A DNA stretch of 54,380 nt from Gordonia sp. OPL2 (GCF_003797825.1 NZ_RKME01000034.1:1-54380); one strand, 5' to 3'. Shown: positions 17,288-25,418, counted from the first letter of the stretch. Translations and numbers: made by a program. The notes: a model not told the origin generated them from the letters alone.

Positions 17288-17725
17288 TCAGTCTTCGACC
17301 CTCTTCTTCAGGTCGTTCAACGCGGCCTCGGTGATGGCTTTCTCCGCACGCCGCTTCAACTGTCCGATCATCGGCACCACGAGATCGACCATCAACTCGT
17401 AGGTCACCTTCGTCGAACCCGGCACCTGCTGGGACAGGACATAGCGACCACGCTGATCCCGCTGCAGATCACTGCTGACCAGATGCCACGAGACCGCCCG
17501 GCCGTCGGGGTCCCAGTCGTAGGACAGCACGTAGGTGTCCTGCAGCACGCCGGCATCCAGCACGAAGCGCACCTCGCTGGGACGCCCGTCCGCGCCCGAC
17601 GACGTCACCTCGACCTCGCGAGCGGCCGAGACCCACGCGGGATAGTTCTCGAAGTCGGCGATGACCGCCATGATGTCGGCGGCGTCGGCATTGATGACGA
17701 TGGACCGCTCGGTGTGGTCGGCCAT
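17288..17725 (-). CDS. SRPBCC/START-like protein
   Basis: Protein of 145 residues with the helix-grip SRPBCC fold, equivalent to M. tuberculosis Rv2185c. It starts ERSIVINADAADIMAVIADFENYPAWVSAAREVEV, the classic polyketide cyclase/START opening, and ends in the long C-terminal helix IGQLKRRAEKAITEAALNDLKKRVED. Such proteins bind hydrophobic ligands; the ligand here is unknown. The ATG overlaps the stop of the upstream SRPBCC gene, and the ArsA-like gene follows closely, so all three are probably one operon, opposite the acyl-CoA synthetase gene. Confidence 0.88.
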   Translation of the reverse strand: MADHTERSIVINADAADIMAVIADFENYPAWVSAAREVEVTSSGADGRPSEVRFVLDAGVLQDTYVLSYDWDPDGRAVSWHLVSSDLQRDQRGRYVLSQQVPGSTKVTYELMVDLVVPMIGQLKRRAEKAITEAALNDLKKRVED

Positions 17726-18156
17726 CAGCCCACCGCCCGATCCGCCGACTCCGAGGAGTCGTCGGCGATCGCCGGGCCACCCACCCAGCGGCCCGACTCG
17801 AGACGGTCCTTCACCTCGAAGGACATCACCTTGCCCGCCGCGCGACGCTCCCGATTCGCGTCGGCGAGTGCCACGCCACGCGCACGCGCGTCCTCGGGCA
17901 GGGCGACCGTCGGCTCGGCATGCAGGAAATAGTGCAGTACGAACCCGTCCATCACCGGCTCACACCAGATCTCCATCGTCCCCGCCAGCGGGCCGTCGAC
18001 AGACCACCGCACCCCCTGCGACCCGCGATCCTCGGTCACCGTGAGGCGCAGATCGGGCCACCAGCGTCGCCAACCGGCCCGATCGCCGACCACGTCCGCC
18101 GCCAACGACGGTGCGGCGGCGACGAAGGTCTCATCGGCCACCTGAATGCTCGTCAC
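17725..18156 (-). CDS. SRPBCC-like polyketide cyclase/dehydrase family protein
   Basis: Second helix-grip protein of the operon, equivalent in position to M. tuberculosis Rv2186c. VTSIQVADETFVAAAPSLAADVV opens the fold, WRRWWPDLRLTVTEDRGSQGVRWSVDGPLAGTMEIW forms the central sheet, and ANRERRAAGKVMSFEVKDRLESGR the C-terminal helix region. GTG 18156 is chosen because it starts the family-like sequence; the open frame extends to GTG 18180. First gene of the minus-strand operon, divergent from fadD15 across the tandem-repeat region. Confidence 0.78.
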   Translation of the reverse strand: MTSIQVADETFVAAAPSLAADVVGDRAGWRRWWPDLRLTVTEDRGSQGVRWSVDGPLAGTMEIWCEPVMDGFVLHYFLHAEPTVALPEDARARGVALADANRERRAAGKVMSFEVKDRLESGRWVGGPAIADDSSESADRAVG

Positions 18157-18193
18157 GCTGACTAGCTTCACATACTCCACCGACCCCGGGACA

Positions 18194-18283
18194 GTGACCT
18201 CCGCCGGACTCCGCCCGGATGACCTCCGCCCGACTCCGCCAGGATGACCTTCGCCGGACTCCGCCCGGATGACCTCCGCCGGA
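18194..18283. repeat. 25-bp tandem repeat, about 3.6 copies
   Basis: The unit, starting RTGACCTCCGCC, recurs at 18194, 18219, 18244 and partially at 18269 with only one or two mismatches per copy. It fills the gap between the divergent SRPBCC gene and fadD15. It is a minisatellite-like array, likely variable in copy number among strains. It holds no open frame that looks coding. Confidence 0.85.
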
Positions 18284-18365
18284 CCACCTCGCGGACCGGG
18301 TCCGGACGGGACAATCGCAGGACTACCATCGCTCCAGGAGATTCTGATCGGCGAAAGGTACCTCG

Positions 18366-20168
18366 ATGAGTGAGTTCAGCGTCCCAGCACGATTCTCGAT
18401 CGCGGAGAACGCGGACTGCACCGACATCATCTTCGGGATCGCCGACCGCGAACCCGACAAGATCGTGTTCCGCCGGAAGGAGGGGGACGACTGGGTGCCG
18501 GTCCGCGCCGGCGACGCCGCAGCCCAGATCACCTCGCTCGCGAAAGGGCTGATCGCCGAGGGCATCGCGCCGGGCGACCGGGTGGCGCTGCTGTCGCGCA
18601 CCCGGCTGGAGTGGACCCTGCTCGACTTCGCGATCTGGTCCGCCGGGGCCATCACCGTCCCCATCTATGACTCCTCGTCCGGCCCACAGGTCCAGTGGAT
18701 CCTGGAGGACTCCGGTGCGACCGCGATCATCGTCGAGGACGACGGCCATCGCGCCATCGTCGACGGCATCGACGGGCTCGGCCCGCTGCGGGTGTTCCAG
18801 ATCGACGCCGCGACAGACGCGCTCGGCGCCGTCGCCGAACTCGAATCGGCGGGCGCGGAGGTCCACGACGACGAGGTGATCAAACGTCGGTCCGCACTGA
18901 ATGCCGCCGACCCCGCCACCCTCATCTACACATCCGGAACGACAGGGCGCCCCAAGGGCTGCGAACTCACCCACGCCAACATGCTGTCCGAGGTCCACGG
19001 CGTCCTCGAAGGCAACCTGCGCACACTCCTCGGCCCCGGCAAGCGCATGCTGATGTTCCTGCCCCTCGCCCACGTCCTCGCCCGCGCCATCACCCTCGTC
19101 GCCATCGAGGCCGGCGTCGAGGTCGGACACTACGCAGACACCAAGACCCTGGTTCCCGAGTTCGCGGTGTTCCGTCCCTCACTGATCCTGTCGGTGCCCC
19201 GCGTCTTCGAGAAGGTCTACAACACCGCCCGCCAGAAGGCCCACGACGATGACAAGGGCAAGATCTTCGATGCCGCGGCGGAGGTCGCGATCGAATACTC
19301 GACCGCGACCGAGAAGGGTTCCGCCGGACTCGTCCTGAAGCTCAAGCACGCCCTGTTCGATCGCCTCGTCTACGGGAAACTGCGTGCCGCACTGGGCGGC
19401 GAGTGCGAACTCGCCATCTCCGGCGGGGCACCGCTCGGCTCCCGGCTCGGCCACTTCTTCAGCGGCATCGGCATCCCGGTGTACGAAGGCTACGGGCTGA
19501 CCGAGACCACCGCCGCCTTCAGTGTGAACACCCCCGGCGCGGTGAAAGTCGGGACCGTCGGAAAGCCATTGGCGGGCAACACGGTCCGCATCGGCGAGGA
19601 CGGCGAGGTGCTCCTCAAGGGCGGAGTCGTGTTCAACGGCTACTGGCACAACCCCGATGCCACCGCGACCTCCCTGACCGACGGATGGTTCCACACCGGG
19701 GACCTCGGCACGGTCGACTCCCAGGGCTTCATCACGATCACCGGGCGCAAGAAGGAACTGATCGTCACCGCCGGCGGGAAGAACGTGTCGCCCGCGGGCC
19801 TCGAGGACGTCATCCGCGCCAGCGCCCTCATCTCACAGGCCCTCGTGATCGGTGACGCGAAGCCGTTCATCGCCGCGTTGATCACCATCGACCCGGAGGC
19901 CTTCCCCGCGTGGAAGGAGCGCAACGGCAAACCGGCCGACGCGAGCGTCTCCGACCTCGTCGACGACCCCGATCTCCGCGGCGAGGTGCAGGCCGCCGTC
20001 GACGACGCCAACACCACCGTGTCGCACGCCGAGGCGATCAAGAAGTTCCGGATCCTGCCCGACGACTTCTCCGAGGAGACCGGCGAGATGACCCCCACAC
20101 TGAAGGTCAAGCGCAACGTGGTCGTCGAGAAGTTCGCCGGCGACATCGACGCGATCTACTCCAAGTAG
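18366..20168 (+). CDS. fadD15: long-chain fatty acyl-CoA synthetase
   Basis: AMP-forming acyl-CoA ligase of 600 residues, equivalent to M. tuberculosis FadD15 (Rv2187). It activates long-chain fatty acids to acyl-CoA through an acyl-adenylate. The phosphate-binding motif is YTSGTTGRPKGCELTH. Further motifs are VYEGYGLTETTAAFSVN, the aspartate-containing GWFHTGDLGTVDSQGFITITGRKKELIVTAGG hinge split by the D/R pair, and a late NTTVSHAEAIKKFRIL with the catalytic-lysine region ending TPTLKVKRNVV. ATG 18366 has GAAAGG seven bases upstream. It is convergent with pimB'. Confidence 0.94.
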   Translation: MSEFSVPARFSIAENADCTDIIFGIADREPDKIVFRRKEGDDWVPVRAGDAAAQITSLAKGLIAEGIAPGDRVALLSRTRLEWTLLDFAIWSAGAITVPIYDSSSGPQVQWILEDSGATAIIVEDDGHRAIVDGIDGLGPLRVFQIDAATDALGAVAELESAGAEVHDDEVIKRRSALNAADPATLIYTSGTTGRPKGCELTHANMLSEVHGVLEGNLRTLLGPGKRMLMFLPLAHVLARAITLVAIEAGVEVGHYADTKTLVPEFAVFRPSLILSVPRVFEKVYNTARQKAHDDDKGKIFDAAAEVAIEYSTATEKGSAGLVLKLKHALFDRLVYGKLRAALGGECELAISGGAPLGSRLGHFFSGIGIPVYEGYGLTETTAAFSVNTPGAVKVGTVGKPLAGNTVRIGEDGEVLLKGGVVFNGYWHNPDATATSLTDGWFHTGDLGTVDSQGFITITGRKKELIVTAGGKNVSPAGLEDVIRASALISQALVIGDAKPFIAALITIDPEAFPAWKERNGKPADASVSDLVDDPDLRGEVQAAVDDANTTVSHAEAIKKFRILPDDFSEETGEMTPTLKVKRNVVVEKFAGDIDAIYSK

Positions 20169-20230
20169 CGTCGGCCGGCGGCCACCCGGAACGCCGGACA
20201 CCGGCCGTGCGCGTCGGACCGCACCGCCGA

Positions 20231-21349
20231 TCAGAGCAGCTGTCGTAGACGCGCGGCCATGGTTCGCCACTGCCACGTCTCGAGGGCATGTGCACGACCA
20301 CGGGCCCCCATCTCCCGGGCCGTCTCCCGATCGCCGAGAATCGCGGTGACCGCCAGCGCGACCGCGTCGATGTCGCGACCGTCGACGACGGTGCCGGTCT
20401 CGCCTTCGACCACCGTCTCCGGTGCACCACCGGACATACCCGCGACGACCGGGACCCCCGTCGCCGAAGCCTCCAGGTAGACGATGCCGAGTCCCTCGAC
20501 ATCCAGACCGCCGCCGCGAGTGCGCGCCGGCATCGCGAACACATCGGCGATGGTGTGATAGGCGGGTAGCTCCGCCGACGGCACCGAACCGGTGAACACC
20601 ACGTGATCGGTCATCCCGGTCTCGGCTGCCAAGCGCCGCAACGTCTCCGCGTAGGGCCCACCGCCGACGATGACCAGGACGACGTCGCCCACCTCGCGCC
20701 GGATCAACGGCAACGCCCGGATCAGCACATCCTGCCCCTTGCGCGGCACCAGCCGCGACAGACAGAGCACAGTCGGCCGGTCCCCCAGTCCGAGCTGCTG
20801 CCGAACACGACCGCGCGCAACAGGATCCGGCTCGAAGCGGTCGGTGTCGACGCCCGGTGGGAGATACTCCAGCGCGGCCTGGGCGCCGAATGCCGACGCG
20901 AACCGTCCGCGCGTGTACCGGCTGACGAAGGTGATCACGTCGACATGACCGCCGATGAAGGTCAACACCTGACGGGCCACCGGCACCATCGACCACCCGA
21001 CCTCGTGACCGTGCGTACTGGCGATCACCCGGCTCGCCCCCGCACGACGCATCGCCGGCGCCAGGACCGCCAACGGCGCCGCGGCGCCGAACCACACCGT
21101 CGAGATGTCGTGGCGGCGGATGATCTGTGCTGCTCGACGCGCCACGAAAGGCGTCGGAAGCATCAGCGTCGTCGGATGCCGCACCACCGTGTAGGGCACC
21201 CGCGCGTCGAACTCCTCGTGCCCCTTCCACCGCGGCGCGTAGACGACCACGTCCTCTGGCGGCAGCAGATCGACCAGGTTCTGCAGATACGACTGAATGC
21301 CACCGGGTCGTGGCGGGAAATCGTTGGTCACCAACAGGGTTCGGTTCAT
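20231..21349 (-). CDS. pimB: GDP-mannose-dependent mannosyltransferase PimB'
   Basis: GT4-family enzyme of 372 residues, equivalent to M. tuberculosis Rv2188c (PimB'), which adds the second mannose to phosphatidylinositol monomannoside at the inner membrane face. It has an N-terminal Rossmann start LLVTNDFPPRPGGIQSYLQNL with the acceptor-binding glycines. The donor-side motifs are LSRLVPRKGQDVLIRALP and the EX7E motif EGLGIVYLEASATGVPVV. ATG 21349 overlaps the stop of the HEXXH lipoprotein gene (TGATG), so the two are coupled. It forms an operon with the lipoprotein and the RipC-like gene upstream, and joins mptA and the mptC-like gene in lipoglycan synthesis. Confidence 0.93.
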   Translation of the reverse strand: MNRTLLVTNDFPPRPGGIQSYLQNLVDLLPPEDVVVYAPRWKGHEEFDARVPYTVVRHPTTLMLPTPFVARRAAQIIRRHDISTVWFGAAAPLAVLAPAMRRAGASRVIASTHGHEVGWSMVPVARQVLTFIGGHVDVITFVSRYTRGRFASAFGAQAALEYLPPGVDTDRFEPDPVARGRVRQQLGLGDRPTVLCLSRLVPRKGQDVLIRALPLIRREVGDVVLVIVGGGPYAETLRRLAAETGMTDHVVFTGSVPSAELPAYHTIADVFAMPARTRGGGLDVEGLGIVYLEASATGVPVVAGMSGGAPETVVEGETGTVVDGRDIDAVALAVTAILGDRETAREMGARGRAHALETWQWRTMAARLRQLL

Positions 21350-22899
21350 CAGCGAACCTGCGCACTCAGCCAGCGCCGCCATGACGCGACGAGTTCGGCC
21401 CGGTCGATCCCCAACGCGTCGGAGATCGCCGCGTCCTGTCGTCGGCGGTCGTCGGACGCCGCCACACCCTTGTACAACGCCTTGAGGTCGTCCTCTCCGA
21501 AACGATTCGCGACGAATGCCGCCACCGACCACGCCGATTGATAGGCGACCATGGCGCTGTCGGCGTCGACCGCGAAATCGCGATCCTCGGGAAGACCCGA
21601 GGGGAGCTCACCGGAGCGCACCCGATCGGCCAGATCCGGGGCGGCATCCTCGAAACGGGTATAGGTGCCCTTGCGTCCGACGTACTCCGGCACCCCCTCG
21701 GTGATCCACAGCGGCGCACCCGGGGCGGTCACCACGCGAGCGGCCACATGCGTGAGCTCGTGGCGCAGCACGACCCCGAGCGCCGGCGACGGGAGCTCCG
21801 CGGCGCTGGGGGTCAGGATCACCCTCTGCCCGGTCGCCACGTTCTCGTCGGAGTCGATCCGGCTGAACACCGTCGCTGCTGCCGCACCGGTGATATCGGA
21901 GGCCGAACTCTGCGCCAGCGCGCGGAAATCGGCGGGGCGTTCGGTGGCGACGACCACCGCCCGGCGCGGCCAGTCGTCACCCCAGAACTCGGTCACCGCC
22001 GACACGGCACCCGGAAGCTGCCTGCGAGCGCGGTCCACGACATCCGCCGTACCCGGATAGGACGCCACCACCGACGTGCCACCCGACGTGCGGACATCGT
22101 CGGCGGCCAGGCCGGGCAGCTCCCACATCTGGGTCGGCGCGGGAGTCCCTCCGATCGCCGCCGCGTCGCCGACGACCTTCCAGTCGTCGCCATAGCGTGC
22201 CATCACGAACTGGCCCGGCACGACCACCTCGGGTTCGTCGACACCGACGACCGACCGTCCATCCGAGGAGTTGCTCGCCCCCGGCCCGCTCGCTCCGCTC
22301 CCGGCGCCACTCGCCCCCGGCCCGCTCGCTCCGCTCCCGGCGCCACTCGCCCCCGGCCCGCTCGCTCCGCTCCCGGCGCCGCCGAGCGCGTAGTGCAACT
22401 CGATCGGCGCCACCCAGGAGTCAGAACTGCCCTGCGCGTCCAAGCGGGCCTGCAGATCCGGCGGCACCAGCGTCTCCGCCTCCTCGGTGGGCGCGGGTTG
22501 ATAACGAAAACTCTTGAGGCCCAGGCGTGTTCCACGCGCTCGGTCGGCGGATGCGGCGTCGCTGGAGAAGTTGTCGGCGGAAGTCTCGAGCCGGGCGCGG
22601 AAACCGGCCGCCGCCGCGGGATCGAGAATCGACCGCACCTTCGCCGAATCACCGTCGACGACGGCATCTCCGAGAGCGTCGAGCGCCCTCTGCACGCCCT
22701 CGGCACGCTGCTGCTCATAGACGTTCGGCGCAGTCGTCACCGACGGACTGCTCGACGACGTGGCCGTCGGCGCCGACTGCGCACATCCGGCGAGCACCAC
22801 TGCGACGGCCGCGGTCGAACCGACGACGGTCAGTATGCGGCGAGATCCGCCTCTGGCATCCGGACAGGCCATCCGGACACGCCCGCGACGACGCGTCAC
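21349..22899 (-). CDS. secreted lipoprotein with HEXXH metallopeptidase-like domain
   Basis: Exported lipoprotein of 516 residues. A signal peptide ends in the lipobox VVLAGC (Cys39). A Ser/Thr-rich tether follows, then a domain of unknown fold. At residues about 175-209 three copies of a 12-residue Gly/Ala/Ser/Pro repeat interrupt the protein. The C-terminal half carries the zinc motif HELTH (residues 380-384), with WITEGVPEY 17 residues on supplying Glu401 as a likely third ligand, the gluzincin pattern of peptidase MA-like proteins. AELVASWRRWL at the end is typical of such domains. GTG 22899 directly follows the RipC-like stop (TGAGTG), and the stop overlaps pimB'. A role in cell-wall protein processing is inferred from context; substrate unknown. 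Confidence 0.8.
   Translation of the reverse strand: MTRRRGRVRMACPDARGGSRRILTVVGSTAAVAVVLAGCAQSAPTATSSSSPSVTTAPNVYEQQRAEGVQRALDALGDAVVDGDSAKVRSILDPAAAAGFRARLETSADNFSSDAASADRARGTRLGLKSFRYQPAPTEEAETLVPPDLQARLDAQGSSDSWVAPIELHYALGGAGSGASGPGASGAGSGASGPGASGAGSGASGPGASNSSDGRSVVGVDEPEVVVPGQFVMARYGDDWKVVGDAAAIGGTPAPTQMWELPGLAADDVRTSGGTSVVASYPGTADVVDRARRQLPGAVSAVTEFWGDDWPRRAVVVATERPADFRALAQSSASDITGAAAATVFSRIDSDENVATGQRVILTPSAAELPSPALGVVLRHELTHVAARVVTAPGAPLWITEGVPEYVGRKGTYTRFEDAAPDLADRVRSGELPSGLPEDRDFAVDADSAMVAYQSAWSVAAFVANRFGEDDLKALYKGVAASDDRRRQDAAISDALGIDRAELVASWRRWLSAQVR
22274..22381 (-). repeat. 36-bp in-frame tandem repeat, three copies
   Basis: Units begin at 22274, 22310 and 22346. The first two are identical; the third differs at its last base. 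On the coding strand each reads as a 12-residue Gly/Ala/Ser/Pro unit (GAGSGASGPGAS register). The core on the minus strand contains GAGCGGAGCGAGC, reminiscent of dispersed palindromic repeats in this group of bacteria. Length is a multiple of three so the frame is kept. Confidence 0.9.
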
Positions 22900-23976
22900 T
22901 CAGTACCGGCGAGCAGAGTTGAACGGGCCGGCCTCGTCGATCGGCACGACCTTGACCGGCACACCGAACGTGGACGCGTGGATGACATAGCCGTCGCCGA
23001 CATACATGCCGACGTGGTGGGCATCCGGGTAGTAGATGATCAGATCGCCGGGTTTCAGATCGCCGCGGCCGACGGACTGACCCGAACCGTTCTGCGCCTC
23101 GCTCGAGCGTGGCAATGTCTTGCCGGCCTGGCGGTAGGCCCAGACCATCAGGCCCGAGCAGTCGAAGGAACTCGGTCCGGTCGCGCCCCACACGTACGGG
23201 TCGCCGATCCTGGTCAACGCTGCCTGGACCGCGACGAGCGCCGGTGAGGTGCCCTTCGGCACGAACCGCGGATCGAAGTCGAACTTGGGTCCGCGCAGCG
23301 CCGCGAGCTGCTTGCCGGTCATCGACTCGTAGACGGCGCGGATCTGGATCGCCTGCAGCTGCAGGTTCGCCTGCTTGGCCTGCAGTTCGCCGCGGGTCTT
23401 CTCCGCAGCAGCGACCGAAGCCGTGGCCTCGGTGGCGGTCTTGTCGGCGGCGGCCTTGGCGGCCAACGTGTTCCGGCGGGCGTCCTTCAGGCCTTTGAGG
23501 TCTGTCGCGGCCTGCCGGGAGATCAGCTCCAGCCCCGACATCTGATCGAGCAACGACTGCGGCGAATCGCTCACCAGTACCGCGTAGAGCCGGTTGACAC
23601 GAGCGCCCTTGTAGCTGGCACGCACGACCGAGTCGACACGCCCCTGGTAGCTCTCGAGTCGCTGCTGGGTCGTCACCAGGGTGCGGTCGGCCTGTGTCGA
23701 CGCCTTCTTGGCGGACGCGACGATCTTGCGCTGCTTGTCGTACTCGATCTGCGCGTTGTGCATCGCCTCGGTCGACTTCTCGGCGTCGTCGCTGAGCTTC
23801 TTGTACTGGACCAAGAGCTGATCCGGCGTCCGCACCGGGGCAGCGCCGGCGTCACCCGCACCCGCCGACGACCCGAACTGACAGAGCCCGACCACCAGTG
23901 TCATCACCGCGGCCACGAGCACTGCGGGAACCGACCGCTTCCGCGCGGCCGACAATCCGGTAACCACGGTTGTCAC
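22900..23976 (-). CDS. NlpC/P60 peptidoglycan hydrolase, RipC-like
   Basis: Secreted cell-wall endopeptidase of 358 residues, equivalent to M. tuberculosis Rv2190c (RipC). A signal segment (VLVAAVMTLVVGLCQF) is followed by a long coiled coil (about residues 52-215, rich in Lys/Ala/Gln heptads) that in this family holds the enzyme inactive and is thought to be opened by FtsEX. The C-terminal NlpC/P60 domain has the catalytic cysteine in SSFDCSGLMVWAYRQAG (Cys273), and the histidines in DAHHVGMYVGDG and VIHASTFG. It cleaves stem peptides. GTG 23976 with AGGAGAA just upstream is preferred over the longer frame. First gene of an operon with the lipoprotein and pimB'. Confidence 0.9.
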   Translation of the reverse strand: MTTVVTGLSAARKRSVPAVLVAAVMTLVVGLCQFGSSAGAGDAGAAPVRTPDQLLVQYKKLSDDAEKSTEAMHNAQIEYDKQRKIVASAKKASTQADRTLVTTQQRLESYQGRVDSVVRASYKGARVNRLYAVLVSDSPQSLLDQMSGLELISRQAATDLKGLKDARRNTLAAKAAADKTATEATASVAAAEKTRGELQAKQANLQLQAIQIRAVYESMTGKQLAALRGPKFDFDPRFVPKGTSPALVAVQAALTRIGDPYVWGATGPSSFDCSGLMVWAYRQAGKTLPRSSEAQNGSGQSVGRGDLKPGDLIIYYPDAHHVGMYVGDGYVIHASTFGVPVKVVPIDEAGPFNSARRY

Positions 23977-24056
23977 TTCTCCTCTACCGCTTTCCCCCAC
24001 GATCATCCGGTGAAGGGATGACCCGACTGCGATCATCTTCCCCGTCCGGATGATGT

Positions 24057-24097
24057 GTGCGGGCGGATCACGCAGATTTCGCGTGATCCGCCCGCAC
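24057..24097 (-). terminator. strong hairpin between the two NlpC/P60 genes
   Basis: Perfect 17-bp inverted repeat (24057-24073 with 24081-24097, seven-base loop) directly after the stop of the riboswitch-controlled NlpC/P60 gene. Very GC-rich, without a U-run. It should separate that transcript from the RipC-like operon. Confidence 0.8.
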
Positions 24098-24126
24098 AGA
24101 GCTCACTTCGTGATCGGTCACCGCGC

Positions 24127-24831
24127 TCAGTAGCGACGGATACCGGTCAGATCCCAGTTGTTCACCTTGTCCCGCTTGACCGGGACACCATAGGTGGACG
24201 AGTGGACGAACGTACCGTTGCCCGCGTAGATGCCGGCATGGCCGCCGCCGTTGAAGATCAGGACGTCGCCGGGCTTGGCGGTGGCGATCGAGGAGACCGG
24301 GGTACCGCCGCCGAGCTGGCCGTAGCTGTCGCGAGGGATGGTCTTACCGGCCTGCTTGTAGGACCAGTAGACGAGTCCGGAGCAGTCGAAGGCATTCGGA
24401 CCGGCCGAGCCGTAGGAGTACGGCGATCCGATCTTGCTCTCCGCAGCGCTCACGGCCTTCTCGGCCGGAGTCGGCGCAGGCGCGAAGATTCCGCCGCCGC
24501 CCTTGGGCTGGAACTGCTTCGGGATCTGATCCGGGTTCAGACCCGGGATGGTGAACTTGCCGACGTTCGGGATGTCGACATCGGCACCCTGCTGTGCAGC
24601 CGGGGTGCTCTTGGCGACCGGAGCCGCCTTCTTCTCCTGGAACTGCTGGGGGATCTGCTTGGTGTCGACCCCAGGAAGCTCGAATGTGCCGACATTGGGC
24701 ACGTGAACCGGCGCTGCGAGCGCCGGGCCGGCGACTGCGGCGAGCGAACCGACGGTGATCGACCCGGCCACCACCGCACGCTTGGCAACCTTGCTGCCGC
24801 GGTTGGGCTGTTCCAAACGATGTTTGGCCAC
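24127..24831 (-). CDS. c-di-AMP riboswitch-controlled NlpC/P60 endopeptidase
   Basis: Secreted NlpC/P60 hydrolase of 234 residues. The signal peptide ends near ALAA (about residue 40). Two copies of a 22-residue motif of the form PNVG-F-x-PG-x8-QIP-x-QF lie at residues 43-64 and 86-107, joined by an Ala/Lys-rich linker; they may be wall-binding or protein-binding elements. The catalytic domain has FDCSGLVYWSYKQAGKTIPR (Cys150), GGHAGIYAGNG and FVHSSTYGVPV for the two histidines. GTG 24831 has AAGGAGAAG about eight bases upstream. Directly upstream is a ydaO-yuaA type leader, so expression should depend on c-di-AMP. Closest mycobacterial role is RipD or RipB-like wall hydrolysis, but exact equivalence is not certain. 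Confidence 0.9.
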   Translation of the reverse strand: MAKHRLEQPNRGSKVAKRAVVAGSITVGSLAAVAGPALAAPVHVPNVGTFELPGVDTKQIPQQFQEKKAAPVAKSTPAAQQGADVDIPNVGKFTIPGLNPDQIPKQFQPKGGGGIFAPAPTPAEKAVSAAESKIGSPYSYGSAGPNAFDCSGLVYWSYKQAGKTIPRDSYGQLGGGTPVSSIATAKPGDVLIFNGGGHAGIYAGNGTFVHSSTYGVPVKRDKVNNWDLTGIRRY

Positions 24832-24854
24832 GAAGCGACTTCTCCTTGCTCTCC

Positions 24855-25021
24855 CTCGACCGCCGACCGAGTTAGCTGTCGGGTTCGGGCCGGAAGAATG
24901 GCCCTACACAGGTGTCACGACGACGTCTGACCGTCGTCGGGCACGCGCGATTCACCCCAATTCGGATCGCTCCGAAACTGATGGTTCCCCGGTTCGCCCA
25001 GCGGGCGATTGAGCGGTGACC
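24855..25021 (-). promoter_or_regulatory. c-di-AMP riboswitch (ydaO-yuaA leader)
   Basis: On the minus strand this leader has the conserved ydaO-yuaA blocks in order: GGGGAACC (complement of 24983-24990), GGGGTGAATC (24949-24958), TAGGGC (24901-24906) and CCGAACCCGACAGCTAAC (24871-24888). The closing stem pairs ACCGC (25013-25017) with GCGGT (24859-24863). In actinobacteria this riboswitch typically precedes NlpC/P60 and Rpf wall hydrolase genes, exactly as here, and ends about 25 bases before the start codon. Binding of c-di-AMP usually lowers expression. Boundaries are approximate. Confidence 0.9.
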
Positions 25022-25133
25022 TATCCAGACCACTCCTGTTGGAGCGGGACGCTCTGCAAAGGTCTCGGAAAGGTTACGAAATCGAATGCGGGTCTGTCCA
25101 CCGACGTGAGAGCGGCGACGACGGCCGAGTAGG

Positions 25134-25418
25134 TCACCCCGCGCGGAGAATACGCAGCGTTTGGCCTGACAAATGGCCCTGAACTGCGGTTTTCGAGTTT
25201 CTTGCAGATACTGCAGCGGAACTGGACGCCATTGCAGCGGCGACGAAGACATCGATCGCCGCGTCGATCTCGGCATCTCCACGGACGTTGGGTTCCGTGA
25301 CCTTTCCTCCACCTTGGACCTGCGGGTTTCCACCGTTCGGCGCATCGAACAACACCTGCATCATGCACCCGTCGCAGGCGACCGGACGGCCCGGGCAGGT
25401 CTGGCAGTCGACGTACAT
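25134..25418 (-). CDS. small four-cysteine (CxxC...CxxC) protein
   Basis: Protein of 94 residues starting MYVDCQTCPGRPVACDGCMM. Cysteines at 5, 8, 15 and 18 form two CxxC pairs, suggesting a zinc-binding or redox knuckle. I recognise this N-terminal pattern as a short conserved actinobacterial protein of unknown function. The rest includes a Gly-rich stretch and an acidic helix EIDAAIDVFVAAAMASSSAAV. ATG 25418 has GGAG about seven bases upstream. It lies about 110 bases before the c-di-AMP leader on the same strand, and is divergent from the exonuclease gene. Confidence 0.65.
   Translation of the reverse strand: MYVDCQTCPGRPVACDGCMMQVLFDAPNGGNPQVQGGGKVTEPNVRGDAEIDAAIDVFVAAAMASSSAAVSARNSKTAVQGHLSGQTLRILRAG

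Noticed and set aside
22274..22381. Short regular repeats considered as a CRISPR array
   Set aside because: Units are directly abutting without unique spacers and keep a coding frame; the same holds for the 18194-18283 and 53946-54043 repeats.
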